Assembly: GCF_943734655.1 (NCBI RefSeq)
Contig: NC_071354.1
Coordinates: 79,111,822-79,175,821 of the forward strand
Length of the DNA: 64,000 bases
Direction of reading: 5' to 3'
Source: Sabethes cyaneus
Lineage: Eukaryota; Arthropoda; Insecta; Diptera; Culicidae
Shown here: positions 1-12,260 of the stretch, piece after piece
Layout: each line of letters begins with the position of its first letter
Position numbering within the stretch: the first letter of the stretch is position 1
Translations under genes and position numbers: made by a program
Notes under the pieces: generated by a model
What the model saw: the letters and a program-made list of their open reading frames with translations, nothing else
Told to the model about the DNA's origin: nothing
The model's database searches: none

Positions 1-204
1 ACACTGCAGAGCACATATTTCGGTCAAATTTTCCATCCTGTTCCAAATTCAAGCACATATTTTGAAAATTTGCTGGTATTTAAGCCAGCGGAAGACGAAA
101 TTCATTCTGTACCTTGGTGACAAAGGAATGCATCTCTTTTGTTTACTGTTGTTGTTTGCCTCATTTTCAAGCACCAATGCACACATCACTGGAAAGCTCT
201 ATAA

Positions 205-475
205 CATATCACTCGCTCCAGGTTAGCTTTGATCAGCCGTGTCACTTTGACCGGAAACCCGTACTCGTGTATTATCTGCCATAGTTGTTCGCGCTCGACT
301 GTATCGAACGCTGTCCTGAATTCTACGAAAATATGATGCTTGGGCACGTTGTACTTCCTACATTTCTGAAGAATTTATCGGAGAGTAAAAATTTGATCGT
401 GGTACTGTCGTACGAATTCATTTGCTATTGGGGATAGACGTTGTAACAAAATCTGGGAGAACATCTTGTGTTTTT
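205..475 (-). pseudogene. RTE-like reverse transcriptase fragment
   Basis: Read on the minus strand, this stretch encodes part of a non-LTR retrotransposon reverse transcriptase. It contains a QIFTLR-like stretch, then ILQKCRKYNVPKHHIF, the catalytic-region signature AFDTVEREQLW, and a following GFPVKVTRLIKANL. The first Asp of the RT active site sits in the FDTVE stretch. Only this core survives, with an in-frame stop after QIFTLR. The same protein region recurs, differently broken, at 35460-35760 and 56290-56600, so three relics of one family lie in the window. The RTE assignment rests on remembered family motifs and could be a neighbouring clade. No downstream RT motifs or 3' tail are seen on the left side. 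Confidence 0.7.
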
Positions 476-589
476 TGTAACGGTGGTTCTACAATTGATG
501 AAGAGACGGTAGGGAAAAATAATGAAAAGTTTTTTAGAAATGGAGGCGAAAAAGTGGAAAGGTGCGGGGGGGAGGGGGGTTTATTGGTA

Positions 590-785
590 GCTAGGCTTAA
601 CAAGTTGTCGTTGTGACTCCTACCTTTTGTCCAATGTTGGAAGGTGCATGGGTCGAACCAAGCTATACTCTAAGATTATAACCGGATTCGAACCCACAAC
701 ACCCGCTAGGGCATGTGACTCGCTGGTTCTTGTACTTTTGAACCATAGAGGCGCTGTACAAAAGGAGACTGCACAACCCCCCTTA
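590..785 (-). repeat. tRNA-derived SINE copy A
   Basis: On the minus strand a tRNA-like head starts near 765 and carries a good pol III B box (GGGTTCGAATCC, complement of 684-696), followed by a second B-box-like GGTTCGACCC near 645-660. A closely similar 185-bp unit lies at 11262-11450. The dispersed unit with B-box signals fits a tRNA-related SINE of the kind known in Aedes. I could not find clear target-site duplications. Confidence 0.65.
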
Positions 786-1661
786 TTAACGTAGCGACAT
801 GGGTTGGGCTATTTTTAGACACAGATCGTGCCTCTTCCTCTATCTACTGTAAAACCACCAACCGAGAAGTTTAATCTAACATTGTGTTTACTGGCGGAAC
901 GACGGCACTATGCAGGCCCTTGCGACTTACAAAGTACTGCGTGTGACGCTGTTCATCTGCCAGCGTGTTGGCCGCGATTCTCAGCGCGGGTTTTCGGGTT
1001 TCGGGCTCCGTTCCTATGAAATAGACCGTTCCTATGAAATAGACTTTGTTTTAAACAAAAACTTAAAGAAGAGTTTATAATGGCCTAATTTGTATTTAAT
1101 AAATTATTTCCATCAAATATTTAAAATGCGAACATATGAATGTCAACAAATCATGTCATCGTCCTATGACATTTTTGGTTGGTGCCACGTATGGTAAGTT
1201 CATGTAGTCGCATGATTGGTCACAAGAAAAAATGTCAAATGTTTTCAAATTTATGTCTCCAATTAGTATATTTAACAACCCTGGTTATAGATTGGAAATT
1301 TTACAAATGAAATTTTTGTTTGAAAATGCCTAAAACACATTTCTTTAACTCTTTTTGACTCTTTTTAACTCTTTTTGATGCAAATTTTTCCTCAACTTAA
1401 AGAGGCGAACCAGCCACAGGCTGAAAGCCTCCAAATAAAAGAAACATATCCTTAATAATTGCCTTAGTCGCGAATAACAACTTTTGAATCTTTGGAAAAT
1501 ATTTAGAAATTATAAAATAATACACGCTCTACATGTTGTTTAAAAATAGGTGCCACGAAAATTTTAGATCTATAAAGTGAGATTTGAATTTTATACAAAT
1601 TATAGGTACCCTAAAAAGTGTATAGTATGTTTTCAGCAAAATTGTTTATAATAAGATGATA
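786..1661. other. No gene seen; short direct duplication
   Basis: AT-rich DNA without supportable coding. The only local structure is a perfect 19-bp direct duplication beginning ccgttcctatgaa, side by side at about 1009-1046. Confidence 0.5.
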
Positions 1662-2322
1662 GGGTATGTTGCTGCTTCGTCGTAATTGCCTATTCCCGAC
1701 CTATCCAACACAAATTATTAAAAATATCAGCATTTTTATGACACACAATGCAAACTAGTTATTCCCTAATATTTTAGTTTGTTGTCTATCATACGCGACC
1801 AATCAAAGTGAGCTGAGATCTATTTAAACGCTTTTTATCATTATAGAAGTCCTGCCAGCCAAATTTCCTTCGTTTTTCCTGCGACGAAAAAGAAAATGTC
1901 GACTAATCGTTTTAATTTCCGTCATTCATAAATGAAAATAACTCACGTAAGGCATTGTCCTTATTCTACAGCCAGGAAAACTTGTCTGACCTGCAGAAAT
2001 TTTACAGAATAACATTTGTCATGCCATCCTACACAAACACATGCGCGTTAGCTTCGTAAACATTGTTGTGATTTTTAGTAAGGACGATGAAAAATTTTGA
2101 TGGACGGATTTTAAGACAGTACGACGAATTTAAGAAATAAAGTCAGTTGCGTAATTTCAATAATATGCTTTAATAATCGCTTTTCAGTGATTTCAAAGTT
2201 CACAGATCGGAAGGCAAGTGTGCTTTAGCCAAATCAGCACGAGAACTTTTGGAGTATTCATTAAATCCATCCAAATAATTTGAATGGCTTTACTTACTAC
2301 GACGAGAATTAGACATAAACCA
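1662..2322. repeat. 0.66-kb interspersed repeat, copy 1
   Basis: Starts gggtatgttgctgcttcgtc and ends ataaacca, flanked by TA on both sides. It aligns over its whole length, in the same orientation and with scattered substitutions, to 5965-6636. It has no coding capacity. Short inverted ends (gggt...acc) with TA flanks suggest a non-autonomous DNA transposon. An LTR role is unlikely because the host gene's first exon lies between the copies. Confidence 0.7.
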
Positions 2323-2899
2323 TACGTAATTTTTCTAAAGCTAAAGTTTTTCAAAGTAAAGCATTAGTATACGTTAATTGTATCATAGTAAAATAATCCA
2401 AGCAGGGGTCTTCTACGATGCAAAATTTCGTTCTTACACACCACACAAGTAGCTCCTAATTTCAACAAAATAAATTTTTAATTAAATTTCAATTCTGGAT
2501 CATTGCACAGTGAGAGTCTACAAAATTTAAGCTGCTTTTCAAAAATTCAAATAAACGTAGAGTTAATGACCAGTACAACCTGAGCTGGGAACACATTCAA
2601 TGAATATTGCTTTTAAACAGCCCAGAAAATCAAACCCCAGTGATCTTCGCTTCTTCCCATCAACCGTTCTGAGTTATAAAAAAAAGTGACAAACCCATGA
2701 GCGACACTCGCCAGAACATGTGCCCCAATTAATAGACTGAGTGACTTCGCAAAACTAAAATTGCAAAAACGAAAAAAAGAAATCCCGTCCAACACCACCG
2801 TCCAGAGTGCGGTGATTTATTTTCGAAAAGGCGAACCCTGTTTCAAGGCCATCACGGTTAGCTGCATCAATCTGTCGTCTTGTCCTCCTGAGCCGTTCT
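2323..2899. other. No gene seen
   Basis: AT-rich spacer between the repeat and the GC-richer 5' region of the gene. Nothing supportable found. Confidence 0.4.
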
Positions 2900-4148
2900 A
2901 GTCACCCTGCGTGTGCCAAGTCAACTCGTCGCACCCACCGCCGCCGGCACTACGTCCTTTGCCAGCTTCGTCCGACTGACTGACTGACATTTGTGTGATT
3001 GAACCTGGTACTGATACTACCACTACTGACACCACTTCTACTAGGTCTAGTGCAGTGGCGGTGTAGCGATCGGTACGTTGGCTACGCGTTTTATGGACAC
3101 ACAACCGGAAAGAGGACCGGACCGTTGCCAAACCAATTATAACGGTCCACCGAATCCTATGAACATATGAACTCTTGAGAGGGCGCACTACAGATATGGG
3201 GAGTGTTTATGTTATAGGGTCGGAGAATTCGGGTGGACCGCCGTTGCTGGCGGTGATGACGACAACGACAACGGATAGATGCAGCGAAATAGGATTTGGC
3301 CGGTGAAAAATCTTGAAACGACGTGCCTGCTAGTGGACGGTGTTTGGAAACCATGAACCGACGGTGCAAAGCAAAATCTAGGGGTGAACAAATAAACTCA
3401 AGTGCCAAAAACGAAGCGCATCAATAGCGTCAGAAGTGGGGACACATGTTCGAAAGGAAGTGGCAGCAGTATTAATAATATAATCTCATATTTATGAATC
3501 TCGCTCAATTTCTATTTCGCCGTCTACTCAGGTTCGTCAATAGCAATTTTTGTCAGGTGGTTAACGTGCAAATATTTCTGCCAGTATCCCAGTTTTAGCG
3601 CAGACTAATAGCCGCGCAATTATAGAACGTGATGGAATACTAAAATCGATAACTTTCTTGCTGAAGCAGGAGCGGGTCGAAAGTGGAAGCGAATTTTGAA
3701 ACGATTCGTTTTTTGCCGAACATTGACAGCTATCGCCAGAAAGTGTTGACTGTGTGAAAAGTGATGCGGAGAAGAAAAAATCGGTGCTGATTGGAGCAGG
3801 TGCGGTACAGCTGGCCAGGAAAGCTGTATTCTTCAAACCTCCCCAACGCAACGGATCCGTGCTTCGAGTGTTTGCAATAATTTGAGATCGTTCTCTATGC
3901 TTACAGTACTAGCTGTTGAAAAAGAGTGAGTGAAAAATCCTAACGCACAGATATTCTAGTTGATGTAATAATAAATTAGATAACGTATAGTAACTGTTAA
4001 TACTGTTAAATACATGTTAGAATAATAACGTTATAATAGATCAAATCTTCGACATCCGCCATCCGTGACCAGTTAGTGTGTGTTAAACATTTCGACTGAA
4101 TCGACCGGCAAGTGAACAAATCCAACCACGACGAAAGCATCCGTAAGA
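2900..4148 (+). promoter_or_regulatory. Probable promoter and 5' UTR region
   Basis: Base composition becomes GC-richer and less repetitive than the surroundings from about 2900 to the start codon at 4149. The last 400 bases read like insect leader sequence (gtgtgaaaagtg, caagtgaacaaatcc). I cannot fix a transcription start or tell whether this leader is itself spliced. Upstream ATGs are present (for example near 3760), so translation control by upstream reading frames is possible but unproven. Confidence 0.4.
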
Positions 4149-4317
4149 ATGGCCGAAGACTGCGAGAAGGCTCCTGCCGCCAGTAAGGCGGCTACGGGCG
4201 GCGAAAAGGCCGGAAGTAAGCAGGCAAGTCCGGCTCCGCAGCAGAAGTTAGCCGGAGGAACAGCCGCCGCCGCCGCTACGGGCGCTTCACCGAACAAGGC
4301 AGCAGCAGCTGGTTCAG
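4149..4317 (+). CDS. First coding exon of unrecognised gene
   Basis: The start codon has a good insect context (AAGAATGGC, A at -3 and G at +4). The frame runs 56 full codons plus one base to CAG|gtatgg, a usable 5' splice site. The peptide begins MAEDCEKAPAASKAATGG and is low-complexity: Ala, Lys, Gly, Ser and Pro with a run of five Ala (three GCC codons). It has no signal peptide and no membrane segment, so a cytoplasmic or nuclear N-terminal tail is likely. Codon use is GC-rich, unlike all flanking DNA. The split after one base of a Gly codon matches the phase of the candidate exon at 24026. I do not recognise the family. An intergenic accident is unlikely given composition and splice signal. 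Confidence 0.7.
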
Positions 4318-5822
4318 GTATGGCTATGAATATTTGACAGTGAATTTCAAATCATCTTGTACCTAAATCTATAAATAGTGACTGCCTTAGGGCTTATCCA
4401 AATGTTTGTTTTTTCATACAGAAAGCAAATATTTGTAGCTTCTTTCGAGTGATTGAGAGTCTGGAAAGGATAGCAAATGGCAGAAGTAAAATATTAGAGA
4501 TCCTTTGAATGCTCAAAATACTGGAACGATAGTAAAATATGACGATTCAGAAAAAAAAATATTTTCTAACCAGGTTTAGAGACTTCCTGTTGTTTTCTAC
4601 GTGTCTTTTTAACTGGAAATCTAAATGTAAGATTGACTGAAAATGATGCACAACATTATGGTTCTTTATTTTTCCCCGATTCACCAACCCTTGTTACCAG
4701 CTTTATGCGGGCCAATACTTTATTCATGATTTGCAACAATCCATGAAGTAAATTTGAACAAATCATTTCAGGTTTGAGGTTCGGAAGAATACAGACAGAG
4801 TTCAAATAACTTCCATAAGTCGTCCCCCAGAGACAGTAAAATTCTTATTATTGGTTACAAATGATTCGCAGTTATTTTTCGTCAAAAATCCTATCATCAA
4901 TCTTTTGTCGACAAAAGCTGTTCGAGTCAATCGAATTCACCTTGGTAAGACTTTCGCATTTCACAAAAGCTTTACGAAGTGGAATTTCCATCTGATTTTC
5001 GCTCGGTTGAAACTTATAATTCTACCGGGCAGTATCATTGTGCACACTGAATTATCAATCATTTTTCTTTTACTCGCTTGAAAATGTCACCCTTCACAGT
5101 TTCACGAACTTTTACTGATTAATTAATGGCAAAAGGAATTTTTTTGTAGTCAAACACTTCCCCAGTTTCAATGCCAGTTGAATTTAAATTTTCCTATCAT
5201 CTCGCGAGCCATCTTCTATCGCTACTGTACCAGAAAGTGTATCTACCGAGCAAATATTACTCATTTTCTAAGAAAATTTGTCGCATTTATCTTTTATTAA
5301 CGTTCAGTCCTGCCCGACGAAGTTGATGTTCAACTTTGACGGCGAGCGTGATTTTCTTCCAGTCTACTTATTCCGTACCTACCTCCCACCCGACAGGTGA
5401 AGCACAAGCGCAAGCTGCTGCGGGAATGGAAATATGGAAAAAGTTTTCTAATTTGTATTGATCCTGGACAAACTTGCAGCGCACTTTGTGCGGAAGCCAG
5501 CAACGCGCCGCGCCACGAGGTACGAAAATATCAGTTTCACAAGTAGGTCGCCTTCGCAAAAATTAATTGCCGCGTGCTACGACACGGAGCCCGACTTGGG
5601 CATTGAATTAAATCCTCCGTCGATCATTGCCAACATTGTGGGATGTGCCAACAGCATCCGGTGCGGTAGGACTTGTAGTGTACTGCAGAGGACGTGCGCA
5701 GCTAACGCAGCACGTTTCATTGCTGTTTATTGTTTCTAAAACTTACGAATTAAACAGCAAATTTTGATGTAGGACTACGTCTTACAGGAAGGTCGGGTGT
5801 CTTTCCAAAGAACCTAAAAATG
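4318..5822 (+). other. 5' part of large intron
   Basis: AT-rich sequence starting with the donor gtatgg. A GC-richer island at about 5380-5740 has no supportable exon. At 5763-5785 lies a near-palindrome (gatgtaggactacgtctta) that recurs at about 22600 in inverted orientation and probably marks another repeat family. Confidence 0.5.
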
Positions 5823-6720
5823 CAATTTTGTTAAAATAACCAGTTTTCGAAAATTGCCAACTATCAATGGCGCGTTGATTTTATCCACCTATCATATCAA
5901 TATGCACGATAAAATTTAATGCGCATAAGCTACAAACGAACTAAGTTTGCTCAAAATTTATTTAGGGTATGTTGCTGCTTCGTCGTAATTGCCTATTCCC
6001 GTCCTATCCAACACAAATTATTAAAAATATCAGCATTTTTATGACACACAATGCAAAGCTAGTTATTCCCTAATATTTTAGTTAGTTGTGTATCAGACGC
6101 GATCAATCAAAATGAGCTGAGATCTATTTAAATGCTTTCTATCATTAAAGAAGTCCTACCAGCCAAATTTCCTACGTTTTTTCGTGAGACTAAGAAGAAA
6201 ATGTCGAATAATCGTTTTAATTTCCATCATTCATAAATGAAAATAACTCACGCAAGACATTGTCGCTATTCTACAGCCAGGAAAACTTGCTTGACCTGCA
6301 GAAATTTTGCAGAATTACATTTGTCATGCCGTCCTACACAAATACATGCGCGTTAGCTTCGTAAACATTGTTGTGATTTTTAGTTCGGCCGATGACAAAT
6401 TTTGATGGACGGATTTTAAAAAGGTACGACTAATTTAAGAAATAAAGTCAGTTGCGCAATTTCAATAATATGCTTTAATAATCGCTTTTCAGTGATTTCA
6501 AAGTTCACGGATTGGAAGGTAAGTGTGTTTTAGTCAAATCAGCACAGGAAGTTTTGGAGTAATCATTAAATCCATTCAACAATTGATGAAAATTAGAATG
6601 GCTTTACTTACTACGACGGGAATTAGAAATAAACCCTATTATTCTATGGGATATTTTATTTTGGTCGCTATAAACCAAATCGGTCAGAATGATCTGACAG
6701 TAAAACTTCAACTTTTCCGC
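5823..6720. repeat. Older repeat split by the 0.66-kb element
   Basis: The two flanks, 5823-5962 and 6639-6706, line up in inverted orientation with 37385-37510 plus 37893-37960. There the inserted 0.67 kb is absent, so that copy shows the empty site. Shared words include aaatttaatgcgcata, ggtcgctat and ctgacagtaaaac. The host repeat type is unknown. Confidence 0.65.
5965..6636. mobile_element. 0.66-kb non-autonomous element, copy 2
   Basis: Same family as 1662-2322. It begins gggtatgttgctgcttcg and ends gaaataaaccc, with TA at 5963-5964 and 6637-6638. Comparison with the uninterrupted relative at 37.4 kb shows the element was added at this point. No open frame. A Tc1/mariner-type MITE is a reasonable reading of the TA flanks. 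Confidence 0.7.
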
Positions 6721-6779
6721 TCACGGATGTATTTTCAAGTTGACAAAGCTGACGAACCGATTTAGCTTTTACCAGAGCG

Positions 6780-7335
6780 AGAAGCGAAAAGCTTTATGAA
6801 ATTATGGCAGTAGCTGTCAAGCAGCGAAAGCTTAATCGGTTTTATTGCTGCTCTCAGCAGAGCGTGATACGTCTACTTGAGCTATAACCTGATTCTCATA
6901 AAGGTTATGAAAACATTCTGTGGGGCGGGCCACTTGATCAGAAGGCAGTTTTATAGCGGTCATCTGAAAGTTCTTGTGGAGCTACAGTTCTATTAGTGGT
7001 TTCATGAAATTGGTCATGAAAACCACTATAGGAACGCAATAAAACTTAGAATTGTTACTTATGTGGTATTGCTACGTCACACGTATGGTAATTTTATAAG
7101 AAACGTGGTGTAGCAAACTAGGTTTATCGTGGTAACATAAGTAAGCACAATAAATTTGCTGTATTGGTAGTTTTATTATGGTTTTATAGCTATCTATAAG
7201 TGTGTTTGGACTCGTATCTTCTAAGTATTGCGTAATATCATAATAAAACCAGAGGTAATTTGATGTCGCAGTAAAACCTCTATAAAATTCAAGTAAAACT
7301 AACTGGCTTTAGAATTGTTACTTGGGAAGTACTAG
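6780..7335. repeat. Interspersed repeat fragments
   Basis: Words such as attgctacg...cacgtatggtaa and ttatagctatctataagtgtgttt recur at 39180-39400. The phrase gcaataaaac...attgttactt recurs at 55940-55970. These are pieces of one or more unnamed dispersed repeats, without coding. Confidence 0.5.
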
Positions 7336-8266
7336 CACTGGTATCACTGAATTTTTACAGATTATATTTGTTGGACAAACCACTAATTTTCAGTGTTGCG
7401 AAGCCCACACTCGTGTGGGCTAATTTTCTCACACACGCGTACTCATCCTAACGAACGCGCCGGGGTAAGCGTCCCTTTCGGACTCCCGCTCGTACTTAAT
7501 CATGCATTGCGACGAATTTTTGCGAGTGTGTGTTAAGCTAACTGCTACAGTCGTTGCAGCCCAAGCTGCTGATGCCGATTACACGCGAGGGTTCGCACTT
7601 CCGCCCGTGAGTAGAATCGAGGGCGAAGATGAAGAAGAAAAGAAAAAGTAATGCAAAACCTGTATGCAGAGTCCCACCGCGCCACTATGCCTCACGAGCA
7701 GCTCAGGAGTTATTAGACTCACGAATAAGCTATGCAGAAAGACGATGTGAGGATGTGCGTGCGCGAGTGTGTTGGTAGCAGAATGTCTGCACTCGCGTGT
7801 GCTTGCGTAAGCATTGAATGCTATGCTTCTCATACTCACCCGCGTAAGGGTAGACAACGTTGGTTTCTCGCTCGATTTGCAACATTGGTTTTCGCTCACT
7901 TCTGAGTTTTAAAGAAATTTTCCACTAGCTGTTTCGAAAAAATATATAGCAGCTCTAGATGATGATCAGCACGGTAGCTGCATGGATGTTCAAGTACTTA
8001 GAATTATTGACAAAACTGAAAATTTTCTCCAACTACCTACCAACGAAACATACAAATAAATACTACAGTAGGTTGTTCCAGTTTTCGATCTAAAAGATAC
8101 ACGAAGTACGAAAAACATAATTTTACAAAAGCAGCGTCTATGTGAACCGAATTTACTTCACGAACCACTGTAATACGTAGTTGCCGGATTTTTTTCTCAT
8201 CGATTTCCACTGGTCGGATCAAAAATGGTATCAGAACAAGCGAAAAAGTTAATATTCTCCTTCTTT
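7336..8266. other. No gene seen
   Basis: Mixed-composition intronic DNA. Nothing supportable found. Confidence 0.4.
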
Positions 8267-8476
8267 TTAGGAGCTTAGTGCTGAGGTGACCCGTGTTGTG
8301 ACAAGAACTCGTCTCCAATCCACTTGGTCCTGGACTACCTGTGGCCAATTGGTTGAGAGTCTCGACGCTCCCAACTGTTTCAATCTGGTCGAACCATCTA
8401 ACACGTTAGCTGTTTTATTCCTAGCCCTTGAAGAAACCAGAGTTCGTCGCACTGTCGTGTGAAATTTCCGCAACAT
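8267..8476 (-). pseudogene. Possible LINE C-terminal fragment
   Basis: The minus strand encodes a short peptide with NVLDGSTRLKQLG and NWPQVVQDQVDWRRVL. This resembles the Trp/Arg-rich C-terminal tail downstream of the RT in RTE-like retrotransposons (pattern: W...V.DR..WRR.L). It is only about 50 residues and has no RT core beside it, so the call is weak. The short word cctaggaatttcgttcacattt at its edge also occurs at 10950. Confidence 0.35.
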
Positions 8477-9149
8477 ACCTAGGAATTTCGTTCACATTTG
8501 TGTGTGTGTGTGATACAATTCATCTCCCGCTGACCGGCAGCGCTTTTATGTAAAAAAATTGTTTGCAATCTGTTTTATTTAATTTGCCCTTTGATTTTTC
8601 TATTTATCTGTTGAAGCAAACAATTTTAATCCTGGAGATGAAATGTGTTAGCTCTACTGTTCATCCAACGACCCATTTCTAGAATGCCTGGATATACACG
8701 CACATTCCGAAGTCGCCTTCATAACCAGCAAGCCCCGCATGAATATTTTTCATATTCATACTTCCAGAATAATTTTATTATTCTGGCGCGTATTTAGTTT
8801 TGTCATAGGATTAAAATAATTAACATTCATACACAATACCATAATACCACATTTGTCCTCCCTGTTTCGTATGTTTGAGTTGGATGATGGATGTTCTGCA
8901 ATAAAATAATTAATTAGAATACAGACATTATACCAGAAGATCATAGCTAAATCCGGCCAACAATCCAATTTCCATCCAACAATCCGATCTCCATCTGCAA
9001 AAAAAAAAAAAAAAAAAAAAAAAAAACGGAGCGAGGGGCGACTCCTTTATATCTATAGATGTGTGTGTGTTAACAAGTGTTCTATGTGTAACAAGTGTGT
9101 TTTTTTTGTTCAAACATGTTTTTTTATTGTTTTTTTTTTAAGTTTTGGT
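8477..9149. other. No gene; 28-base poly-A run
   Basis: AT-rich DNA with a short TG run near 8500 and an uninterrupted run of 28 A at 8999-9026. The run could be the tail of a retroposed sequence, but no source sequence or target-site duplication was recognised. Confidence 0.5.
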
Positions 9150-9332
9150 TTAATCTTCTATTCCTGACTCTGATTCTTCCTCACTTCCTTCGTTTTTATA
9201 AATCTCCTCTGCCTTTGCTTTTAACTTTTCTTTGTTTTTTGCTAGTTCTTTCCAATCATCTTCTGTTAGCCCTGTTAACTTACTTTTATCTTCTTCTATA
9301 CAGTCATTCCACGATAATAGTCCTTTTCTCAT
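9150..9332 (-). CDS. Small acidic ORF, function unknown
   Basis: A 60-codon minus-strand frame from ATG to TAA encodes a charged peptide (starts MRKGLLSWNDCIEEDKSKL, ends SEEESESGIED). It has the look of a real soluble acidic tail: Glu/Lys-rich, few rare residues, helical pattern in the middle. Stops occur just upstream of the ATG in the same frame, and no splice acceptor was obvious. It could be the end of a transposon protein or chance. No family recognised. Confidence 0.25.
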   Translation of the reverse strand: MRKGLLSWNDCIEEDKSKLTGLTEDDWKELAKNKEKLKAKAEEIYKNEGSEEESESGIED

Positions 9333-11261
9333 ACTTTCTGTAGTGTATTATTCTATCTACTCTGTATTATAATGACGCTTATAACACGCATCTTGTTGTA
9401 CCATTATACTTTGCCAATGAAAGCCCAAGATAAAACAAACCTCCAATCGACTGCTTCCAGCCCACTACCATATCCGTCTTGAGTAGTAGGAATGGTACAT
9501 AGTAATAAATACTCCAACTTTCGGTCCGTTGTCTCCACCAAACTCCGTTTCTTGGACATCTTTATTCAGATCGGTTTCTCCTCTGTTATTATTGATTCCA
9601 CTCGCCTAAGAGATTGTTCGCTACGGTAAGAGAACTTCCATTAGTAATATTTTCAGCACAGCACAGCACAGCACATATTTATAATTTCTTTACTCACCAT
9701 GTTCGAAACAAATGAATGGACACTCTCTACATATAATTTACATATTTGTAAGACAACACCCTTATTGAGTTGAGGGTTCCACTATTTATTTTATTCATTT
9801 AATAGATTAATAGCAGTCTAATGAAAACTTTCTATTTCTGCAAACCGCACTCATCAAAATGTAAACATCCTATCCAGATCATCCAGATAAACATCCACAA
9901 ACTTTTACATCAATATGTGCCGCCAAGTCACTGATACACTCATTCTCCCGCATTCCACAGTTCGAACAATTCCTGCACACGCACTGACGCAGATAATGTA
10001 AGGACAGTGTTAGCATTTTTAATTTACTGATTTATTAGTAACAATTTCATAAATTTGAAAGTTCTGGTGAGAACTGTAGTATTAATTATCATCTATCCAT
10101 CGTTTACCGTTTTACTTTGATTGAAGAGTACTTTGATTAATATTCAAAAGTTGAAAAGTTATGTAATGTATCATGTGGATAAAGAAGTATTCGCAGAATT
10201 AGTTGAGAATCCGCAAAAATTATGATTGCTTATTCACGTATAAAACCGCGTATCTGACATCGCTGCACTGTCATTAACAACGAATTTGCAAGGGCGTGAA
10301 AAGTATCAATGTCAAGGGGTGCACATATATACGATTACACTGCCTTTAGTTATCAATTTATTATTTTCGTGAGTTGGGAATGGAACTGAAATTATGTTTA
10401 ATATTTTGCATGTTATGTTCGTCTACAGTTTACGTTTAAATTCAAGAGACAGGTAATTGTCTTTGTTCCAACTCCCAATCGCTTATTCAACACCATCGTC
10501 TTGGATAATAATGTTGGAATGTAATTTATTTTATATTCAACGTATGTTATGAGATAACCTCGCTACCTATCCTGCCAACACGGTCTGTAACTCACGTTAC
10601 CTTCTAACTAATCGTAAGACAGAGTATGTTGTAAGGTTGGTTTACACCATGTAGAAATAATTACCATACTTATATCTTATACCCTTATTGATTACCCCCC
10701 GTAGAAAAAAAAAATGTATACTCAGCTTATGTTTGAAAAAAAAAACTTGAATATTTTGTTTTCCAATATTCGGTCCAGGCAGCATCGCAGGTTTAATCCT
10801 TCACTATCTCTTGGTAAATGGCAACTTCATTTACACAATGAATACCTTTTATATCACCAACAATGGTAAAAACACACCATTTATCACACTTTCGCTGGAC
10901 GGAACAACTAGACTTTTGATCTTACAAGGGGTCCCACTGCCTTCCAAATACCTAGGAATTTCGTTCACATTTCACCGGAAATCAAGGTTCATACGGCAAA
11001 TACCCGAACACCTTCCGCAAACAAAGTTGCACTCTCACTCAACTCGATGAAGGAATACCGGTCTGATTAGTGTTTTATACATTGTATATACATTTTATAC
11101 ATCGTAATTCGTGCGGCGGCGTATGCTGTTGTATTGATTTGTCTTGTGAAGGGCCAAAAAGACTCGGTCTTTAGCTTGAATGCGTACTCAAATCACGCGT
11201 GTGTGAGAAAGTAATGAAGAATTTTGTTTTGAATGGAGGAATGGAGTGAAAAGTTGAGGGT
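9333..11261. other. No gene seen
   Basis: AT-rich intron-like DNA. A short cagca repeat occurs near 9655-9680. Nothing else supportable. Confidence 0.4.
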
Positions 11262-11450
11262 GTTATTGGTGCTGCGCTTAACAAGTTGTCGTTCTGACTC
11301 CTAACTTTTTGTCCAATGCTGGCAGGTGCATGGGTCGAACCAAGCTATAATCTGAGATTATAACCGGTTAAGAACCCACAACACCCGCCAAGGCATGTGG
11401 CTCGCTGGTACTTGTACCTTTGAACCATAGAGGCGCTGGACGAAAAAAAT
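11262..11450 (-). repeat. tRNA-derived SINE copy B
   Basis: Closely similar to 590-785 in the same orientation, including the gtgcatgggtcgaaccaagc block and the gaaccatagaggcgctg end. Its first B box is mutated (ggttaagaaccc), so this copy is probably pol III-dead at that site. Confidence 0.65.
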
Positions 11451-12260
11451 ATTGATGAAAAGAAGGACCGAAATAGAGGGAAACTAGAACAGACGGAAAC
11501 GAAAAACGGGATAGAAAGGGAGCTTAAATGGAGCAAACTACGAATACCGGGACTGGAAAAAATAAAAGAGACAAACGGGATAAAAACAAAAAACAAGGCA
11601 GGAAAGAGAAAAACAGCCTAGCAAACGAAGAAAAACGAAAGAGAAAAGAGGAAAAACTAGTCAAAAAATCAGGACTGAAAAGTGGGACAGAAAAAAACAT
11701 TACCGAAAAGACAAAAAACACTAACGAAAAAAATGAGACGGAAGAGAAAAAGCTGGCAGAAAAGGTGTTCAAACGGAATAGAAAAAGAGGGAAAAGAAGG
11801 CAAGAAAGGGAATATGAAACAGAAAACAAGAAAAACCAAAAAAGAAAAGAAGAATAGCGAAAGCAAGGAAAACCAATAGAAGAAACGAAGAAAACAGCAA
11901 AAGTGGTCAAACAAGGCATGAAAGCAAAAGTTTTGACAAAAAAAAACAGAAATAGAACAGAAAAAGAAGAAACGAAAAAAAGGAAACGGACCAAAGAAAA
12001 TGTAAAACGGGAGAAAAAAGGAAACAAAAAGAAAACCTGAAGAGCAAAGGGCACCAAAAATAGAATAAGCGTACCACGCTTATTAAGATGGAAATTGAGG
12101 TATTAATTCGAGGACAAACGTAATACAAAAACAAAAACACGAGATAAAAAGAAAACAAAAACAAAACACAACAATAGTTGAAAAAAGACAAAAACTGTAA
12201 ACGAAAAAGGGAAAAGCAGAAGAAAAAATACGGAAAACGGGTAAGAAAATAACAAAACGA
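11451..12260. repeat. Purine-rich degenerate satellite, left part
   Basis: About 0.8 kb in which the + strand is almost only A and G with sparse C, built from loose variants of words like aaaacgggaaagaaa and gaaacagaaaaag. It continues at 13039-13270 after an insertion. Open frames on either strand are composition artefacts (Lys/Glu-rich or Phe/Ser-rich). Strand asymmetry this strong may form triplex or unusual DNA. Confidence 0.7.

Noticed and set aside
640..720. tRNA gene
   Set aside because: B boxes are present, but the cloverleaf is incomplete and the unit recurs with a long non-tRNA body, so a SINE is the better reading.
1662..6636. Pair of LTRs flanking an internal retroelement
   Set aside because: The two 0.66-kb repeats are direct, but each has TA flanks, the second is nested in an older repeat, and the DNA between them contains a gene start rather than gag-pol.
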